From the NCBI GenBank assembly GCA_934045075.1, contig OW203724.1, positions 18,901,143 through 18,965,142 of the forward strand: a stretch of 64,000 bases of DNA, written 5' to 3'. Below the pieces are notes generated by a model, which saw only the letters and a program-made list of their open reading frames with translations, was not told where the DNA came from and searched no databases. Below, piece by piece: positions 20,285 through 31,342 of this stretch. The position numbers and the translations under genes are program-made. Numbering within the stretch: the first letter of the stretch is position 1; every line of letters begins with the position of its first letter. Origin of the DNA: Yponomeuta sedellus. Taxonomy: Eukaryota; Arthropoda; Insecta; Lepidoptera; Yponomeutidae.

Positions 20285-20400
20285 ATAAACACATGCCTAT
20301 ATCTCAGAGGTGTAGGCAGCGACCAGTGTCTGCCACTTGCCACGATCCTGATAGATCTCTTTCGCTCCATATGTTTACGTATCCAGTCTTATTTTAATAT
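20285..20400 (-). repeat. Family P fragment, reversed
   Basis: The plus strand carries CTCAGAGGTGTAGGCAGCGA, CTGCCACTTGCCACGATCC and GATCTCTTTCGCTCCAT, the reverse orientation of the family P block at 46.8-47.0 kb. Confidence 0.55.
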
Positions 20401-20559
20401 AATTTTAATAATACTTCTCTACCCAGAAATTTTAATGGAGTGCATGAAAGGTATCCCCAAATATCGTACTTAATGAGCCCGTATGTCTGAAGTACCCATC
20501 AGCGTGTCCCTTACGCAGATTGGTAAATCCTTTCATCATGATCGTTTGCAATCCACACA

Positions 20560-20850
20560 CTAAGAAATAAAAATCATTGACCACCTACAACGCCGCAACA
20601 AAAGGCAGGAATGGTAAACTTAAAGAAGGTTTGAACGATGTTTTATAACGTTATAAATGTTTATTTTTATAAATATTTCTATAAAGAAGTAAAGTGCTAA
20701 CTTCTACGCTTCCTCCCCTTTTAACGTACCTACCATGTGTACCCTTTATTGTGCAATAACATATTAATATGTGTGAGCTTATATTTACCGAAGAACTGTA
20801 CATATCTACACTACGTTATACATTAAATAAATTGAAATTGAATTGAAAAT
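20560..20850 (+). repeat. Possible retroposon 3' end with TTGAA-type tail
   Basis: The segment ends ACATTAAATAAATTGAAATT then GAATTGAAAA: an AATAAA signal followed by a short TTGAA-rich repeat. This is how CR1- and RTE-like elements end. Upstream sequence is AT-rich and not assignable. Confidence 0.35.
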
Positions 20851-21464
20851 ATAATAATAATGCTAACGTATGTTCCTGCCTTAGATCTCTTCACAATAGG
20901 TACGTGCCTCGCTTTGCGAACGTCAGCCAAATCTCATATCGATATGCCATTACGCAGCTCCTGACCCCGGACGACTCTTCCTGTCTGGGCGAGTGTGAAT
21001 CCGACTGTCGCTCAAATTGGCACAATTTAACTATTTGACGGTGTTAAGTAAGGAGTAGTTAAGTTAAGTAGTTAGGTTGTGACGGTGCAAACCTCTTTAC
21101 ACCATTTTTATTTCTTTTTCTATCTATCATTTTCAAATATTTAAATTATGTACGTCACACATTCTTCGATTTCCCTCATTTTTCACCACTACTACTTTAC
21201 CCTTTGACCAGATCTGACTTTTTACCTGCTTCTCCGTTTTTATCCAGTTTTCTGTTTTAAAGTTACTATAAATCTACAAATAAAATCACACTTGAAGTCG
21301 TTCCAGAGTTTATTTATTAATTATAAAAGTTATTAAAACGTTTCAAGGTCATGTAAAATTTTACAGCCGTGCATTCGGATTTTTTAGAGCTGATAGCAGA
21401 AAATATTTATATCTTTGCACTCTAGTTCTGAAATGTTAGCAATAAATCTCGACTCCGAGAAAAT

Positions 21465-21965
21465 GCGACCCGTTTAAGACAACCCGGATAGCTCGACCTG
21501 GACCAATCGACCCAAGCAATTCGACCCAGATAACTTGACCCGGGCAATTATACCCGGACAACTCGACCCGGAAAACTCGACCCTGACAACTCGAGCCCGT
21601 TACAACTGGACCCTTGTCAATTCGACCCCGGACATCTCGATCCGGCTAACTCGACCCCGGACAACTGTAGTCTGACAACTAGACCTCAAAAACTCGGACT
21701 AGTGCACATATGTATCGATGTTATTGATGATTATATTGATGTGCTGTCGACTGCACATTGCGATATGTTTGTAGCCATCGACGTGTTTATGCTCCAGGGT
21801 GGTGGAACTATTGATGTGACAGTAAAGGTCCGGGTCAGATTGTCCCAGTCAAGTTATCCCCGGTCCAGTTGTCCGGGGTCGTGTGATCGGGGTCGAATTG
21901 TACGGATCTAGTTGTCCGGGTCAAATTTTCTAGGTCGGGTTTCCGGGTAAGAATTCTCTGGGTCG
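21465..21965. mobile_element. Foldback-like element built of about 15-bp degenerate repeats
   Basis: From 21465 to about 21700 a motif close to CGACCCGGACAACT repeats roughly fifteen times with many variants. From 21828 to 21965 the complementary motif AGTTGTCCGGGTCG repeats about nine times. The two arrays face each other across an unrelated spacer of about 125 bp, making a long inverted repeat composed of short tandem repeats. This layout is known from Foldback-type DNA transposons. No transposase is present. Confidence 0.7.
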
Positions 21966-22285
21966 AGTAGTTAGATAGATAGATAGATACAATCATTTAT
22001 TTGCATTTTCACACACACTCAGCGAGTGAGTCAGAGCCCTTTTGCATTTGCCACACCCACAGTACTTACACAGGATAATGCCTTGCTGTGTGTAATATTG
22101 TAAATGTATTTTTTCTTTTTTTGTAAATTGTTTATTGTGTTTTATATGAGTTATTTGCTTTTGTTATTGTATAGTCTGCTTAATGCTGGTCTTATACTGT
22201 GTGTGTGAAAATGCAAGCTGGAGAGTGTTGCTCCAGCGCTGGACTTCCGTCAGTACCCATCAGGCGACGAGTAGACCGGGTCCTA
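21966..22285 (+). mobile_element. SINE-F with inverted tail at its 5' side
   Basis: The forward body is GAGTCAGAGCCCTTTTGCAT, CTTACACAGGATAATGCC, TATAGTCTGCTTAATGCTGG, GTGTGTGTGAAAATGCAA, as in the copy at 41345-41585. At the left edge the family's own 3' end appears in reverse: a TAGATAGATAGATA run, then TTTATTTGCATTTTCACAC. This is a partial inverted dimer like those of SINE-B. Confidence 0.65.
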
Positions 22286-22938
22286 ATTAAAATAAAAGCC
22301 AACAGAAATCTGGAAGCTAGCAGGACGCCTGAACCTTAGACGAATGTTTCTGTTTGGCAACCTTAATCCCTTTGTAAATTTTCAGTCATGTGAAATAACT
22401 GGCTCTAAGATTTTTTTCGAGGAGTTGGCTCAATTTTGTAAAATTTGAGTACCAGTAGCAAACAGTAACATCCGCAAAGAAGCAATAAATAGAGAAATCA
22501 TTCCTTTGGCAATCCTTTGAACCCATTACTTTTTTAAGTGGCCTCCATTTCCTTCTATTCCTCAATTTCTGAGATCTTTCTTTTATGCTTTTTCTAGCCA
22601 TTATTGAGTTAGATACGGGCTGTGAGCTGTCTATTTCCGTCAAGGTCATGGCAAACACGAACTATAAAGGTCTATCTACATTAAGGTCAAGGCTTATTAG
22701 CGCAACCAACGCAGAAAAATCATAATTATCTCCAGTATAATATTGTTTTACAATAACATCTATTAAAGAACCTACAGCATAGAACCTACGACTTAGGTTA
22801 GCTTAGGTTATCATCATTACGAGATGGAAAACCTGAATAAATGATACAGAACCTATTTATATCACAGAGGAAAAAAGGAATGTGGAATATGGATGAAATC
22901 AAAGAGCGACTGATCGACGACTGACGATCGGTATCAAA
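22286..22938. other. Unassigned DNA
   Basis: No gene or repeat boundary is recognised. Confidence 0.5.
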
Positions 22939-23175
22939 AAACCTATTTAGAGGCTAAAAAATCCACCCATGCCGGGATTCGAACCCGCGACCTCTGGCTA
23001 TCCGTGCCAGCGCTCATGCGTGAGTCGCCCATTAGCTCAGTTGGATAGACCGCTGGCACGGATAGCCAGAGGTCGCGGGTTCGAATCCCGGCATGGGTGG
23101 AATTTTTAGCCTCTAAATAGGTTTTTAAAATTGTCCTTAGCACGAGTTAGTGCATTAAAAATAAAAATAGTATGA
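22939..23175. mobile_element. SINE-B inverted dimer with complete heads
   Basis: The reversed arm 22939-23010 and forward arm 23025-23175 share the tRNA-like head and the TTTTTAGCCTCTAAATAGGT block. The forward head has A-box TAGCTCAGTTGG and B-box GGTTCGAATCC, ending ATGGGTGG. Its tail reads GAGTTAGTGCATTAAAAATA, AAAATAGTAT. The two heads meet 5'-to-5' near 23015. The reversed arm stops before its own tail, so the unit is not simply two complete SINEs. Confidence 0.8.
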
Positions 23176-23273
23176 TGTGTATCTATTATAATTATAATTA
23201 CTACGGAAGCAGTAACCTATATATTACTAGTATTAATTAACTAGCTCAATATACCAAGGTTCGATTTGATATA

Positions 23274-23561
23274 TTCGATATCAACCCTTCATATGTTCCC
23301 ACTGTTGGGACAAGGGTCTCTTCCTGTATCGCAGTAAGGTTACGCCATATTCCACCACAGGGGCCAAGTCCGGATTGGTGGAAGATTGTAAGACAGTGGC
23401 GGGCCCTACTGTCAGAAGCTATCAAGCCGCCCATAAGGCCTCTGACATGGCTTAACGACTGCCATTACATGACAGCCGGCACCAACGGCTTTACGTGCCT
23501 TGCGAACCACGGAAGCGCTCGGAAAAAATGCCACTAGCGGTAGTCACGAGATGATCACCCA
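23274..23561 (-). mobile_element. SINE-A copy 5, head missing
   Basis: The 3' end is at the left (TATTCGATATCAACCC) and the body runs to GCCACTAGCGGTAGTCACGA, GATGATCACCCA. The 5S-like promoter half is absent, so the copy is truncated just inside the head. Confidence 0.75.
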
Positions 23562-23644
23562 TTCATGTAAAAAATGGCTTTGGGGGAAAATGTGGTTGAA
23601 GTGCCCAGCAGTGAACAGAGGTGGGCTGAAAATTATGATCATCA

Positions 23645-23770
23645 TGGGTTCGAATCCCGGCTGGAGAAAAAAAGGTCTTGGATGTTTACATCTTTGTGAT
23701 GTCGTTTTTTCTGGTTTCAACGACACAGGGCCAGAAGCAATGTATGTGCTTATATGTAAATGTTAATGTT
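23645..23770 (+). mobile_element. SINE-D1, truncated
   Basis: The B-box GGGTTCGAATCCCGGCTGG is retained, followed by GGTCTTGGATGTTTACATC, TTTGTGATGTCG, GGGCCAGAAGCAATGTATG and GTAAATGTTAATG. The A-box side is missing. Confidence 0.65.
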
Positions 23771-23964
23771 TATATGGACTGATGATCATAATTTTCAGAT
23801 AGGGACTGATGGTTTATCCAATGACGGCCACCACTTTGACCGCTTTAGGCCTGCCACTTTAGCACTTGCCCTGCCCATCGCCACTTTAATTGGGTATGTT
23901 TTTTTTAAAATGTTTATTCAAATACAAAATTTTTCAGAACTTAACTTCTGTATTTTTCTGTCTA

Positions 23965-24130
23965 AAGAAAAATAGAATAGAATAGAATAATCTTTATTTG
24001 GCACATAAAATTACAGTAAGACAAACTTCACATAAAACTTAACACGTATAGGTATGTACAATAAAGGTCTCCGCTCAGCTTTATGCCATGGTTGAGCCAC
24101 GGCGCTGATTTTCAGCGGATGCCTTACACT
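23965..24130 (-). repeat. Retroposon-like segment with AGAAT-repeat tail, reversed
   Basis: The left edge is a short ATAGAATAGAATAGAATA run followed by ATCTTTATTTGGCACATAAA. Read in reverse this is an AATAAAGAT signal plus simple-repeat tail. The body GCCATGGTTGAGCCACGGC is an inverted motif. The family is unclear. Confidence 0.4.
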
Positions 24131-25308
24131 TATATACTAAACACATAAAACATTATTTCGAGTTTCAGAATTTCAAATACAGAAGTTGTTTCTGCCAAAC
24201 AGAATACAGTTTGTTTGTAACAGTTACTTGAACGTGTCAACATCTTCGACTGTGGTCTCCGGCGTAGAGCCTTAATAAAAACTTTTATCTTCCTACTCAC
24301 CGTCACTTACAAATTTTACTATCAGAACAACTCGACTTCAAAATCGCGATACTTTTTATAAGATCACTTTTTTGTATCAATCGCATTGTTGCTTTAATTG
24401 CATTGTTTTGCTTCACAGTTTATCGACTGAAACTGAGTCCGTGCTGTATCATTGAAGGGAAAAGCGGATTTGTTAACAACTGGAGCGTGCAGTAACCCTA
24501 GCATGCACTCGATATCGGAAGCAACTGCACTCTACATAGACGGCTGGAAAAAAATTGACTGAGGACTATAAGAAAACCATTTTTTTTTATTTTCATTAAA
24601 GATCGTAGGTTCCTATTTTGTGTTACGTCATTTGAAAACCAAAACTATTTTGATTTTAAGTTATTCGTAATCGAATACTTTCATTTGTAACGAGTACTTT
24701 TACATGACAATGCGTCGTTGCGCTTTAACACTTCATAAACATAAGTATGAGGAGTGGTGTATAACTATACCAGTATAGTTTTATTTCAGTACCTATATGA
24801 CATAATAAAATGTGCTTAATTTTTATTATTATTATTTATACCTTTATCAAGTGTACAATACAGTTTTATCTAATAAAGTTTTATCTTATAAATTTCACTC
24901 ACACGCAAACCATATCGCCAATATTGAAAACGTTTCTATCCAGAAGCAAGGTCAACATTTCTCAACGTTATGCAAAAATATTAATTGAGTGTTTAAACGG
25001 GCTTCAAGTTTACTGGCATTTATTCTAATAAACTTTGTATATTATAAGTATTTGTAAGAGTTAGACCGGTCATCAAAAGACTGAGCTCAGGTGAACATCG
25101 AGTCCATGCTAGTCATACGGCTAATGCAAGAAACAATTGATAGAAACGTAATTTCATCAGTGATGTGTACAAAAGCTGAAACCAACATCAACATTCGAAA
25201 CTCATTGCAAAACATTTTAATACATAGGTATCCGATAAGTTAATATCATGTAGTGAACTAGAATTTAAATATAGTCTATTATTATTATATAGTGACCTAC
25301 AATTTAAA
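24131..25308. other. Unassigned AT-rich DNA
   Basis: No coding pattern or bounded element is seen. Confidence 0.5.
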
Positions 25309-25532
25309 TACAGTCTATTAGCTTTTAGAATATACCTCGGGCTCTAGAGTAGGCTTTCGGTTTTGCCGAAAGCACACAAATGTAATACTACTTCCTGCTA
25401 TGTATAAAACTTTTCTTCACTATTTTGAAAAATTATGTAAAGTTATGAATAACAATACAACACAATAGACAAATAAACGAATATACCCGATTCTATCGGA
25501 TAGTGGTGTATTCTAAAAGCTAACAGACTGTA
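25309..25532. mobile_element. MITE-M copy 1, TA target
   Basis: The left end CAGTCTATTAGCTTTTAGAA and the right end TTCTAAAAGCTAACAGACTG are inverted copies (one mismatch in the first 20 bases), and TA flanks both sides. Inside are CTCGGGCTCTAGAGTAGGCT and a GCTTTCGGTTTTGCCGAAAGC hairpin-like motif. About 220 bp. The TA duplication and inverted ends point to a Tc1/mariner-type non-autonomous element. Confidence 0.75.
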
Positions 25533-26084
25533 TATCTATTGCAATTTGAGTTACAAACTAAAGCAGGCCTAGCATGGTCCTCATGGCAGGCTATTGAGAA
25601 CCTTGCTCACCTAACACGCATGGGATTGGGTGAAAAGGCGTGACGACAGTATTAAATAATTAAAGACTTAACGTCTTTAATTATAACTTAACGATTAGGC
25701 GAAAGTACGTAATTAAATGATTTATAACACTGATTTAGCCATATAAAAGAAGATATTACCAATATTTTCAAGAAAATAAAAGATTATAATACTGCTTTCG
25801 GCCATTTTGACTGACACGCCGCGTGACGTCACGCTTAGTTTAACATTGGTAAAGTTCACCCGTGCTTTGTTGTGACTACTAGTGATTACGATGTTTATTT
25901 AACTAGGCGTGACGTCAGATACGACGTCATGACACTGCGAGCTGTTTTCACGCAGATTTAAAATAAAGTTTAGTCTATTACTGAAATACAGGTTTTTTTG
26001 TAAAAAATAAATATGTGTTCCCACGTTATGGATGAGGATTTAAAAATCATTGTTTATGCATATTGCTGAAAAAATTCGGAAGGT
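25533..26084. other. Unassigned DNA with small palindrome
   Basis: A perfect 11-bp stem (TAATTAAAGAC facing GTCTTTAATTA) is near 25657-25683. There is a CpG-containing patch (GACGTCA motifs) around 25820-25940. No gene recognised. Confidence 0.45.
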
Positions 26085-26300
26085 CGAGGACTGCCTCATT
26101 GGTCTGCCATGCTTAGCTACCAAAACAAAGGTCTTGAGTTCGATTTCCACTGGGAGCCACCGTACATTTGTACAAATGGCCTAAGCCTGGGTATATTTCC
26201 ATGTTGGTGATATCCTAGATGGTAACCATAGGCCAGGGTATCCTAGTTTGGGACCAGGACTAGTGATTGTGTTCTGTGAAAGATGGTATTATTATTAGAT
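26085..26300 (+). mobile_element. SINE-D2, tRNA-headed
   Basis: The B-box-like GAGTTCGATTTCC is followed by GGGAGCCACCGTACATTTG, TACAAATGGCCTAAGCCTGG, GGTATCCTAGTTTGGGACCA and a TATTATTATTAGA end. The same order is at 36268-36478. The A-box is diverged. Confidence 0.6.
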
Positions 26301-26489
26301 AGATGGATAGATTAAACATTTATTTAACGGTAAAATTGACACAATACATTTACAGGTGCATTCCTTACAGATAACACATACAACGGAAATGATTAGAGTA
26401 TAAAATCAACAACATAAACGGGCAAAGTGCACAGTTAATATTTCCTCGTAAATTCGATAGCACACATGTGCACTCTATTCAGTTACCTT

Positions 26490-26580
26490 AGGGGTGAATT
26501 TGCAACAAGAATGTGAATATAATCCTCTCTCTCCTAAAGAAAGTGTGTGCCATGTAATGTTGTACTGAGACGTGGTGTCA
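26490..26580 (+). repeat. SINE-E 3' end fragment
   Basis: The segment CCTCTCTCTCCTAAAGAAAG, TGTGTGCCATGTAATGTTG corresponds to the SINE-E 3' end at 30.2 kb. The rest is missing. Confidence 0.4.
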
Positions 26581-26948
26581 TTTAAATATGGGGTATCTCA
26601 TTTACCAACGTCGTCAACCTGTTGACAGTGGTATTTCTTAACGACGTTCATACGTATTCGTGGTTATACCTGGGTTAATGCCTCTTTATACATCTTTATG
26701 ACTTTATTTAGATTTATCCTTCTGTTTGCTTACGGTGTACCCCGTACTAGATATGATTTTCCGAATGTAAACATTCCGCTGATAAAAATCGTTAAAATAC
26801 GTATAGTTTCATGAATATCTAATGCAATTATTTGCTGATCCTATGGGTGTGATGAGTTATCTCATACATCTCACTAGTTTAAGAAATACTCATACTCATT
26901 TTAAGTTTCTTACCTTTTTTTTGTATGTAGCCTAAGAGTATATATGAA

Positions 26949-27282
26949 GCGCTCGTGGCCTAGTCAAACCGAGTGATTGGAATCAACCACTTTGGTTAAG
27001 CAATAACAGGCGCGGTAAGGTACTGGATGGGTGACCATCTCGTGACTACCGCAAGTGGCAATTTTTCCGAGCGCTTCCGTGCTTCGTAAGGCACGTTAAG
27101 CCGTTGGTTCCGGCTGTCATGTAATTGCAGTCGTTAAGCCACGTCAGAGGCCTTATGGGCGGCTTGATAACTTCTGACAATAAGCCCCGCCACTGTCTTA
27201 CAACCCTCCACCAACCCGGACTTGGCCCCCGTGGTGGAGACCCGTGCCCCAACAGAGGGGATATTAAAGGGTTGATATCGAT
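26949..27282 (+). mobile_element. SINE-A copy 6, nearly full-length
   Basis: The head is intact: AGCGCTCGTGGCCTAGTC, GTTAAGCAATAACAGGCGCG and ACTGGATGGGTGACC (5S-like A-box to C-box). The body continues through GCGGCTTGATAACTTCTGAC, and the copy ends AAGGGTTGATATCGATAG. A block near the end (the CCTGCGATGCAGG hairpin region) is deleted. Confidence 0.8.
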
Positions 27283-27294
27283 AGACCTACGAGT

Positions 27295-27600
27295 ATAAGC
27301 GTCCTAGGTACTACAATGGTCAGGCCTTTTCTCAGCGACAGAGTATGGGCTCAACTAACACCGTGCCCACCTTCAATTAGCAGTTTCAAGCGCTGAAGCA
27401 TTTGCACAGCTCAGACACATAGGTCTCCTCACGATGTTTTCCTTCGCATTAGCGAGTGGTATTGGTACTGTAATTGCACAAATGTAGGTACATAACTTAG
27501 AAAACAAAGTCATTGGTACATGCCCACACTAGAAATCAAACCCGGGTCTCTCGCTTCCGAGACCACTTTCTACCCACTGGGCTATGCTGTCTTGTCTTCT
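27295..27600 (-). mobile_element. SINE-E, full-length, tRNA-derived
   Basis: On the minus strand the head (right side) reads GCATAGCCCAGTGGGTAGAA (A-box) and GGGTTTGATTTCT (B-box), then TGGGCATGTACCAATGACTT, CACTCGCTAATGCGAAGGAA, GTGAGGAGACC and the GCCCATACTCTG end. This is the most complete reversed SINE-E in the window and the reference for the fragments. Confidence 0.7.
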
Positions 27601-27970
27601 AATGTATTAAAAAAATGTTTGTTTATTTGGCAGAGAGCATAGTTTATTGAATTGTTATGTGTGAGTCATTTTAAGAAAAGGTTATGACTTCAATCACCGT
27701 TCCGCCGGATTGGCAGGTAATTAGCATACAAAGCAAAACACACATTGTAAATACAAATATTTTGTATAGATCGTATTCGTTGTTTGAACATACAGGGTTA
27801 TTCATCTCTTGGACCTTTGTCTCCTTAAAGGCACTAATGATTTTACAATGCTCAGGTAAATAGAAATCCCAACTAAATGCAAATGTGAAAAAGGGTCCAT
27901 GTCCGATACTAGCGAGAAGTGAAGGATTAAGCTTAGCGTAGAAATAAATTGCTATTTAATGTGTCTTGTC

Positions 27971-28248
27971 GATGTCAACCCTTGTATGTCCCCACTGCTG
28001 GGGCATGGGTCTCTTCCTGCATCGCAGGAAGGTTAGGCCATACTCTACCACGGGGGCCAAGTCCGGGTTGGTGGAGGATTGTAAGACAGTGGCGGGCCTT
28101 ACTGTCAGAAGTTATATAGCCGCCCATAAGACCTCTGACATGGCTTAACGACTGCCATTATATAACAGCCGGCACCAACGGCTTAAATTGCCTTGCGAAG
28201 CTGGGGCACTCCACCATGGGGCCAAGTCTGGGTTGGTGGAGGATTGAC
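27971..28248 (-). mobile_element. SINE-A copy 7, rearranged head
   Basis: The 3' end at the left (GATGTCAACCCTTGTATGTC) runs to CCGGCACCAACGGCTTAAAT and TGCCTTGCGAAGC. Then a second piece of the same body (CCATGGGGCCAAGTCTGGG, GTTGGTGGAGGATTG) replaces the head. This looks like template switching or recombination between copies. Confidence 0.75.
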
Positions 28249-28414
28249 TAACTTACTAGTGCTGAAATTTACTTGGCAAAGTATGGAAGGTTCACAGTAG
28301 GACGTCATTATAAAAAAGAAAAGGAGGCGCCATCCTGGCTTGTCTTTTTTGGTGGAAAGGACACAGTTGTAATTTTGATAAGTAAATTAGTCAAGTAATA
28401 AATTTATCTTCTGT

Positions 28415-28560
28415 TTACCGCGCTTGCCCATCGCGGATTGGCAATTTCAAGCGCTGAGGTATGTGCTATTTTAAGGTATTTGAAACACTCAGGTTTAATC
28501 AAGATCTTTTCCTTCGAGTTACCGAGTGGTATTGCTACAATGTGCCTGCTCATATGCCTG
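28415..28560 (-). mobile_element. SINE-E fragment, reversed
   Basis: The plus strand has CTTGCCCATCGCGGATTGGC, TTTCAAGCGCTGAGG, CTTTTCCTTCGAGTTACCGA and GTGGTATTGCTACAATG in reversed SINE-E order. The head is missing. Confidence 0.5.
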
Positions 28561-28994
28561 CAGTGGGACATTTGTAGACTACATAAAAAGAAGATCACAA
28601 ATAGATAGAAAACACTTCATTGTATGACGCCATGTTAAAACATTTTTATCTCTCTTATCTGTCATTGGCTTTTATAGCTACTATCAGACACGGTCTAAGA
28701 GTGTTTAATACTAGGTGGTGCTACATTAAGCATCAACAATTCTTTTGTGGAACTAGTCCCTTGTAAAGATAAAGATATTATGGGTAATTGCTTAGAGCAC
28801 GTGTCAATCAAGTTACACCAAATAAAACATGCACTTTGGATAGTCAATACAATACATTAGACCCGACAAGTTTTACTGATACCGCAAATTTGAGTCGACA
28901 GAAAGTCTAGACGCGTCTCGATACATAGCTTTGGAATTAAACATTAAATATCTATGGACTGTGCAAGTGTGTCATTTAAATGAAAGATTCTATC
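28561..28994. other. Unassigned DNA
   Basis: No gene or bounded repeat is recognised. Confidence 0.5.
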
Positions 28995-29128
28995 GATCAA
29001 TACCAACCCTTGTATGTGCCCACTACTGGGGCAAGGGTCTCTTCCTACATCGCAGGAAGGTTAGGTCATACTCTACCAAAGGGGCCAATGCCGGGTGGGT
29101 GGAGGATTGTAACGCAGTCGCGGGCCTT
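28995..29128 (-). mobile_element. SINE-A copy 8, strongly 5'-truncated
   Basis: Only the 3' third is present: ATCGATCAATACCAACCC at the left edge through CTTCCTACATCGCAGGAAGG to GTAACGCAGTCGCGGGCC. Its position as a 3'-anchored fragment fits reverse-transcription-based insertion. Confidence 0.75.
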
Positions 29129-29831
29129 TATGAAAGATAATGTAAATAAAAACAATTTATCACTTAAATAGTCTCGTACATTATAAATGGTGTTTGTGAA
29201 TGAGTAGTAATTTCAGCTTTATCTTAAATAAATGTGCATTTGATTGTTTGTCAATATTATAATAAAAATGATAGGTGCCGTACATAATTACTTTAGTGAC
29301 GTAATGCCGCTTTACAAAAGAAAAGGCGCAGTCTATCTTCGTCACGTCTATTTCGAGTCACCATTTCGGAAAGGCATGGAAATTAATGAGGGTTATTTTC
29401 CACAAATGTTGCTACTTCAAGTTTGTATAATGATGGAATTGAAAGAATTCGGTATTTGGTGCAAAGAGGCTTGCATGTTTAGATAGTCTGTATGTGGAGC
29501 ACGGCTCCTAAGCATCGTTTCTGCTTTTTAAACGCTATTTATTTGCCAGTTGAATTGCCCCACATTATAATTTCATATCGAAAGACCAACTCTACAAGTC
29601 CGTATAGGCCATTACTCTCTTTTATCAATATTCAATGTATCCCATCTTTTGATTATCTTTGTGTTAATAAGATAGATAACTGTGTGTTTTTTCTGTACGC
29701 CTAATACGCGCCATAATAATTGGACTCTAAATATGACATCACAATTTTAGAATAAAGAATAAACAAGGTTTATTGCCAAAAACTACATACACGATAAGCA
29801 TAATCTTACAGCTAAATTAAATAATACAAAA
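29129..29831. other. Unassigned AT-rich DNA
   Basis: Short open frames of up to 80 codons occur on the plus strand but show no recognisable protein and no splice or poly(A) context. Confidence 0.45.
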
Positions 29832-29832
29832 A

Positions 29833-29911
<79 letters not shown>
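29832..29911. repeat. Compound microsatellite (CA)n(TA)n
   Basis: About nine CA units are followed by about 31 TA units, directly abutting a family P fragment at 29912. Confidence 0.95.
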
Positions 29912-29915
<4 letters not shown>

Positions 29916-29985
29916 GCAGTCCCTGGTCTCTGCCTACCCCTCTGGGATACATGCGTGAGGTTACGTATGTATGTATGTATTTTTT
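29912..29985 (+). repeat. Family P fragment with GTAT tail
   Basis: GTGGCAGTCCCTGGTCTCTG, CCTACCCCTCTGGGATACAT, GCGTGAGGTTACG, then GTATGTATGTAT. The simple-repeat end suggests that family P is a retroposon whose 3' end is on this side. Confidence 0.55.
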
Positions 29986-29989
29986 GTGG

Positions 29990-30245
29990 TAGTTGAGCAA
30001 TAGAACGTTTGCTTCTCATTCGTGGGTTTTAATCCCGGCAAGTACCACGGACTTAGTTTTCTAAGTTACTTACATTATAGAAGTTATAGTAGCAATACCA
30101 CTCGCTTACTGCGATGAAAAGGATCGTGAGAAAACCTAAGTGTATGATATGTTCACTTACCTCAACGGCGGGCACGAGTGGTTATTAAGCCCCTCTATCT
30201 AAAAGAAGGCGTGTGCCCTACATTGAACGTATAGGCTGCATAATA
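29990..30245 (+). mobile_element. SINE-E, forward copy
   Basis: A worn head (GTTGAGCAATAGAACG, B-box-like GGGTTTTAATCCCGG) is followed by TAGTTTTCTAAGTTACTTAC, AATACCACTCGCTTACTGCG, GATCGTGAGAAAACC and a CGTGTGCCCTACATTGAACG end. Confidence 0.6.
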
Positions 30246-30261
30246 TCTATTTTTGTATATT

Positions 30262-30466
30262 ATTTTTAATGCACTAACCCGTGCTAAGGACAAATTTAAA
30301 AACCTATTTAGAGGCTAAAAATTCCACCCATGCCGCGATTCGAACCTGCGACCTCTGGCTATCCGTGCCAGCGCTTTTTCCAACTGAGCTAATGGCACGG
30401 ATAGCCAGAGGTCGCGAGTTCGAATCCCGGCATGGGTGGAATTTTTAGCCTCTAAATAGGTTTTGA
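30262..30466. mobile_element. SINE-B inverted dimer
   Basis: The reversed arm includes the complete tail (TTTTTAATGCACTAACCCG), body and head to about 30390. The forward arm restarts at GGCACGGATAGCCAGAGGTC and ends TTTAGCCTCTAAATAGGTTT without a tail. The stem is about 75 bp. Confidence 0.8.
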
Positions 30467-31342
30467 ATATATTTTTTTGTTTTCCTATGTATGGTATTGA
30501 AACAATGTCACTGCAATCTAAGTATGGCGCATGTTTCCAATCAGTTAAATAACTGCAGTTATCAAACAGCGTATAGTGCAAGCTGCACAAAGCTTAAAGT
30601 AAAAAACCGAATTGTCCTCGTTTTTTTACCGTACTATTTATTTAACTTTAGGTTAATGCCCTAAGTGAGGTCATCAGCATAATAATGGCATAAAATTACT
30701 TTTTCTTAAGGCTGCTACTACGTTTAGCACCCATGTCGCTAGATAAGGTTTTGCATATTTTAAAGATATTGTTGTTATTATTATTAAATTCTTTATTGCA
30801 CCAACATAATGTATGTGGCATTTACTTACTTACTTAATGCTAAGTAGCATTTTCTTCTCGTCAACCGTTGGTTTGGGATGATAGTTTTTGATAATTATTA
30901 TTGACTACTAAACTTAATAGTTTAAGCGTTTTATCTTTCCTTTTTCCCTCAAAAGTTTTTTTTATTTTTAATATGATTATTATTTTTACTTGTCGTTTTA
31001 TAAAATTGTTATTATTATAAAAAACTATGTAAAATACAATTTTTTTATTACATCAAAAATTTTACTTATCGGTAGTTTACTATCAAATCCTCATGATAGT
31101 CTTCAACCCACTGCTGCCCACTGGATATATACGTAGGGTGGATGGGACTTGTGCAGAAAATCATCACCTCAGGCAATGTTAATGAAAATATTTTTTTGTA
31201 AAAATTTATATTTTGTAGATCATTGAAAATTTCAATGTGCGTGCGAGACGCAAGGACAATCAGGACCTATACAAATTAATATGTATTTTGTACAGTTGGA
31301 ATCGTTCAGGATTTGGTGCGCGTAATACAGGGGCATAAGCCC
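30467..31342. other. Unassigned AT-rich DNA
   Basis: No gene. One RTE-like motif (CAACCCACTGCTGCCCACTG) at about 31108-31127 may be a small retroposon end. Confidence 0.45.

Noticed and set aside
21465..21700. CRISPR-like array
   Set aside because: Units of 14-15 bp are degenerate and contiguous, and the array is mirrored at 21828-21965.
23028..23105. Possible tRNA gene
   Set aside because: A-box, B-box and acceptor-like ends are present, but the anticodon loop is non-canonical, the segment continues into the SINE-B body without a terminator, and many identical heads occur as SINEs.
29783..30019. Open frames rich in alternating Tyr-Ile
   Set aside because: They are translations of the (TA)n microsatellite at 29850-29911 and have no coding meaning.
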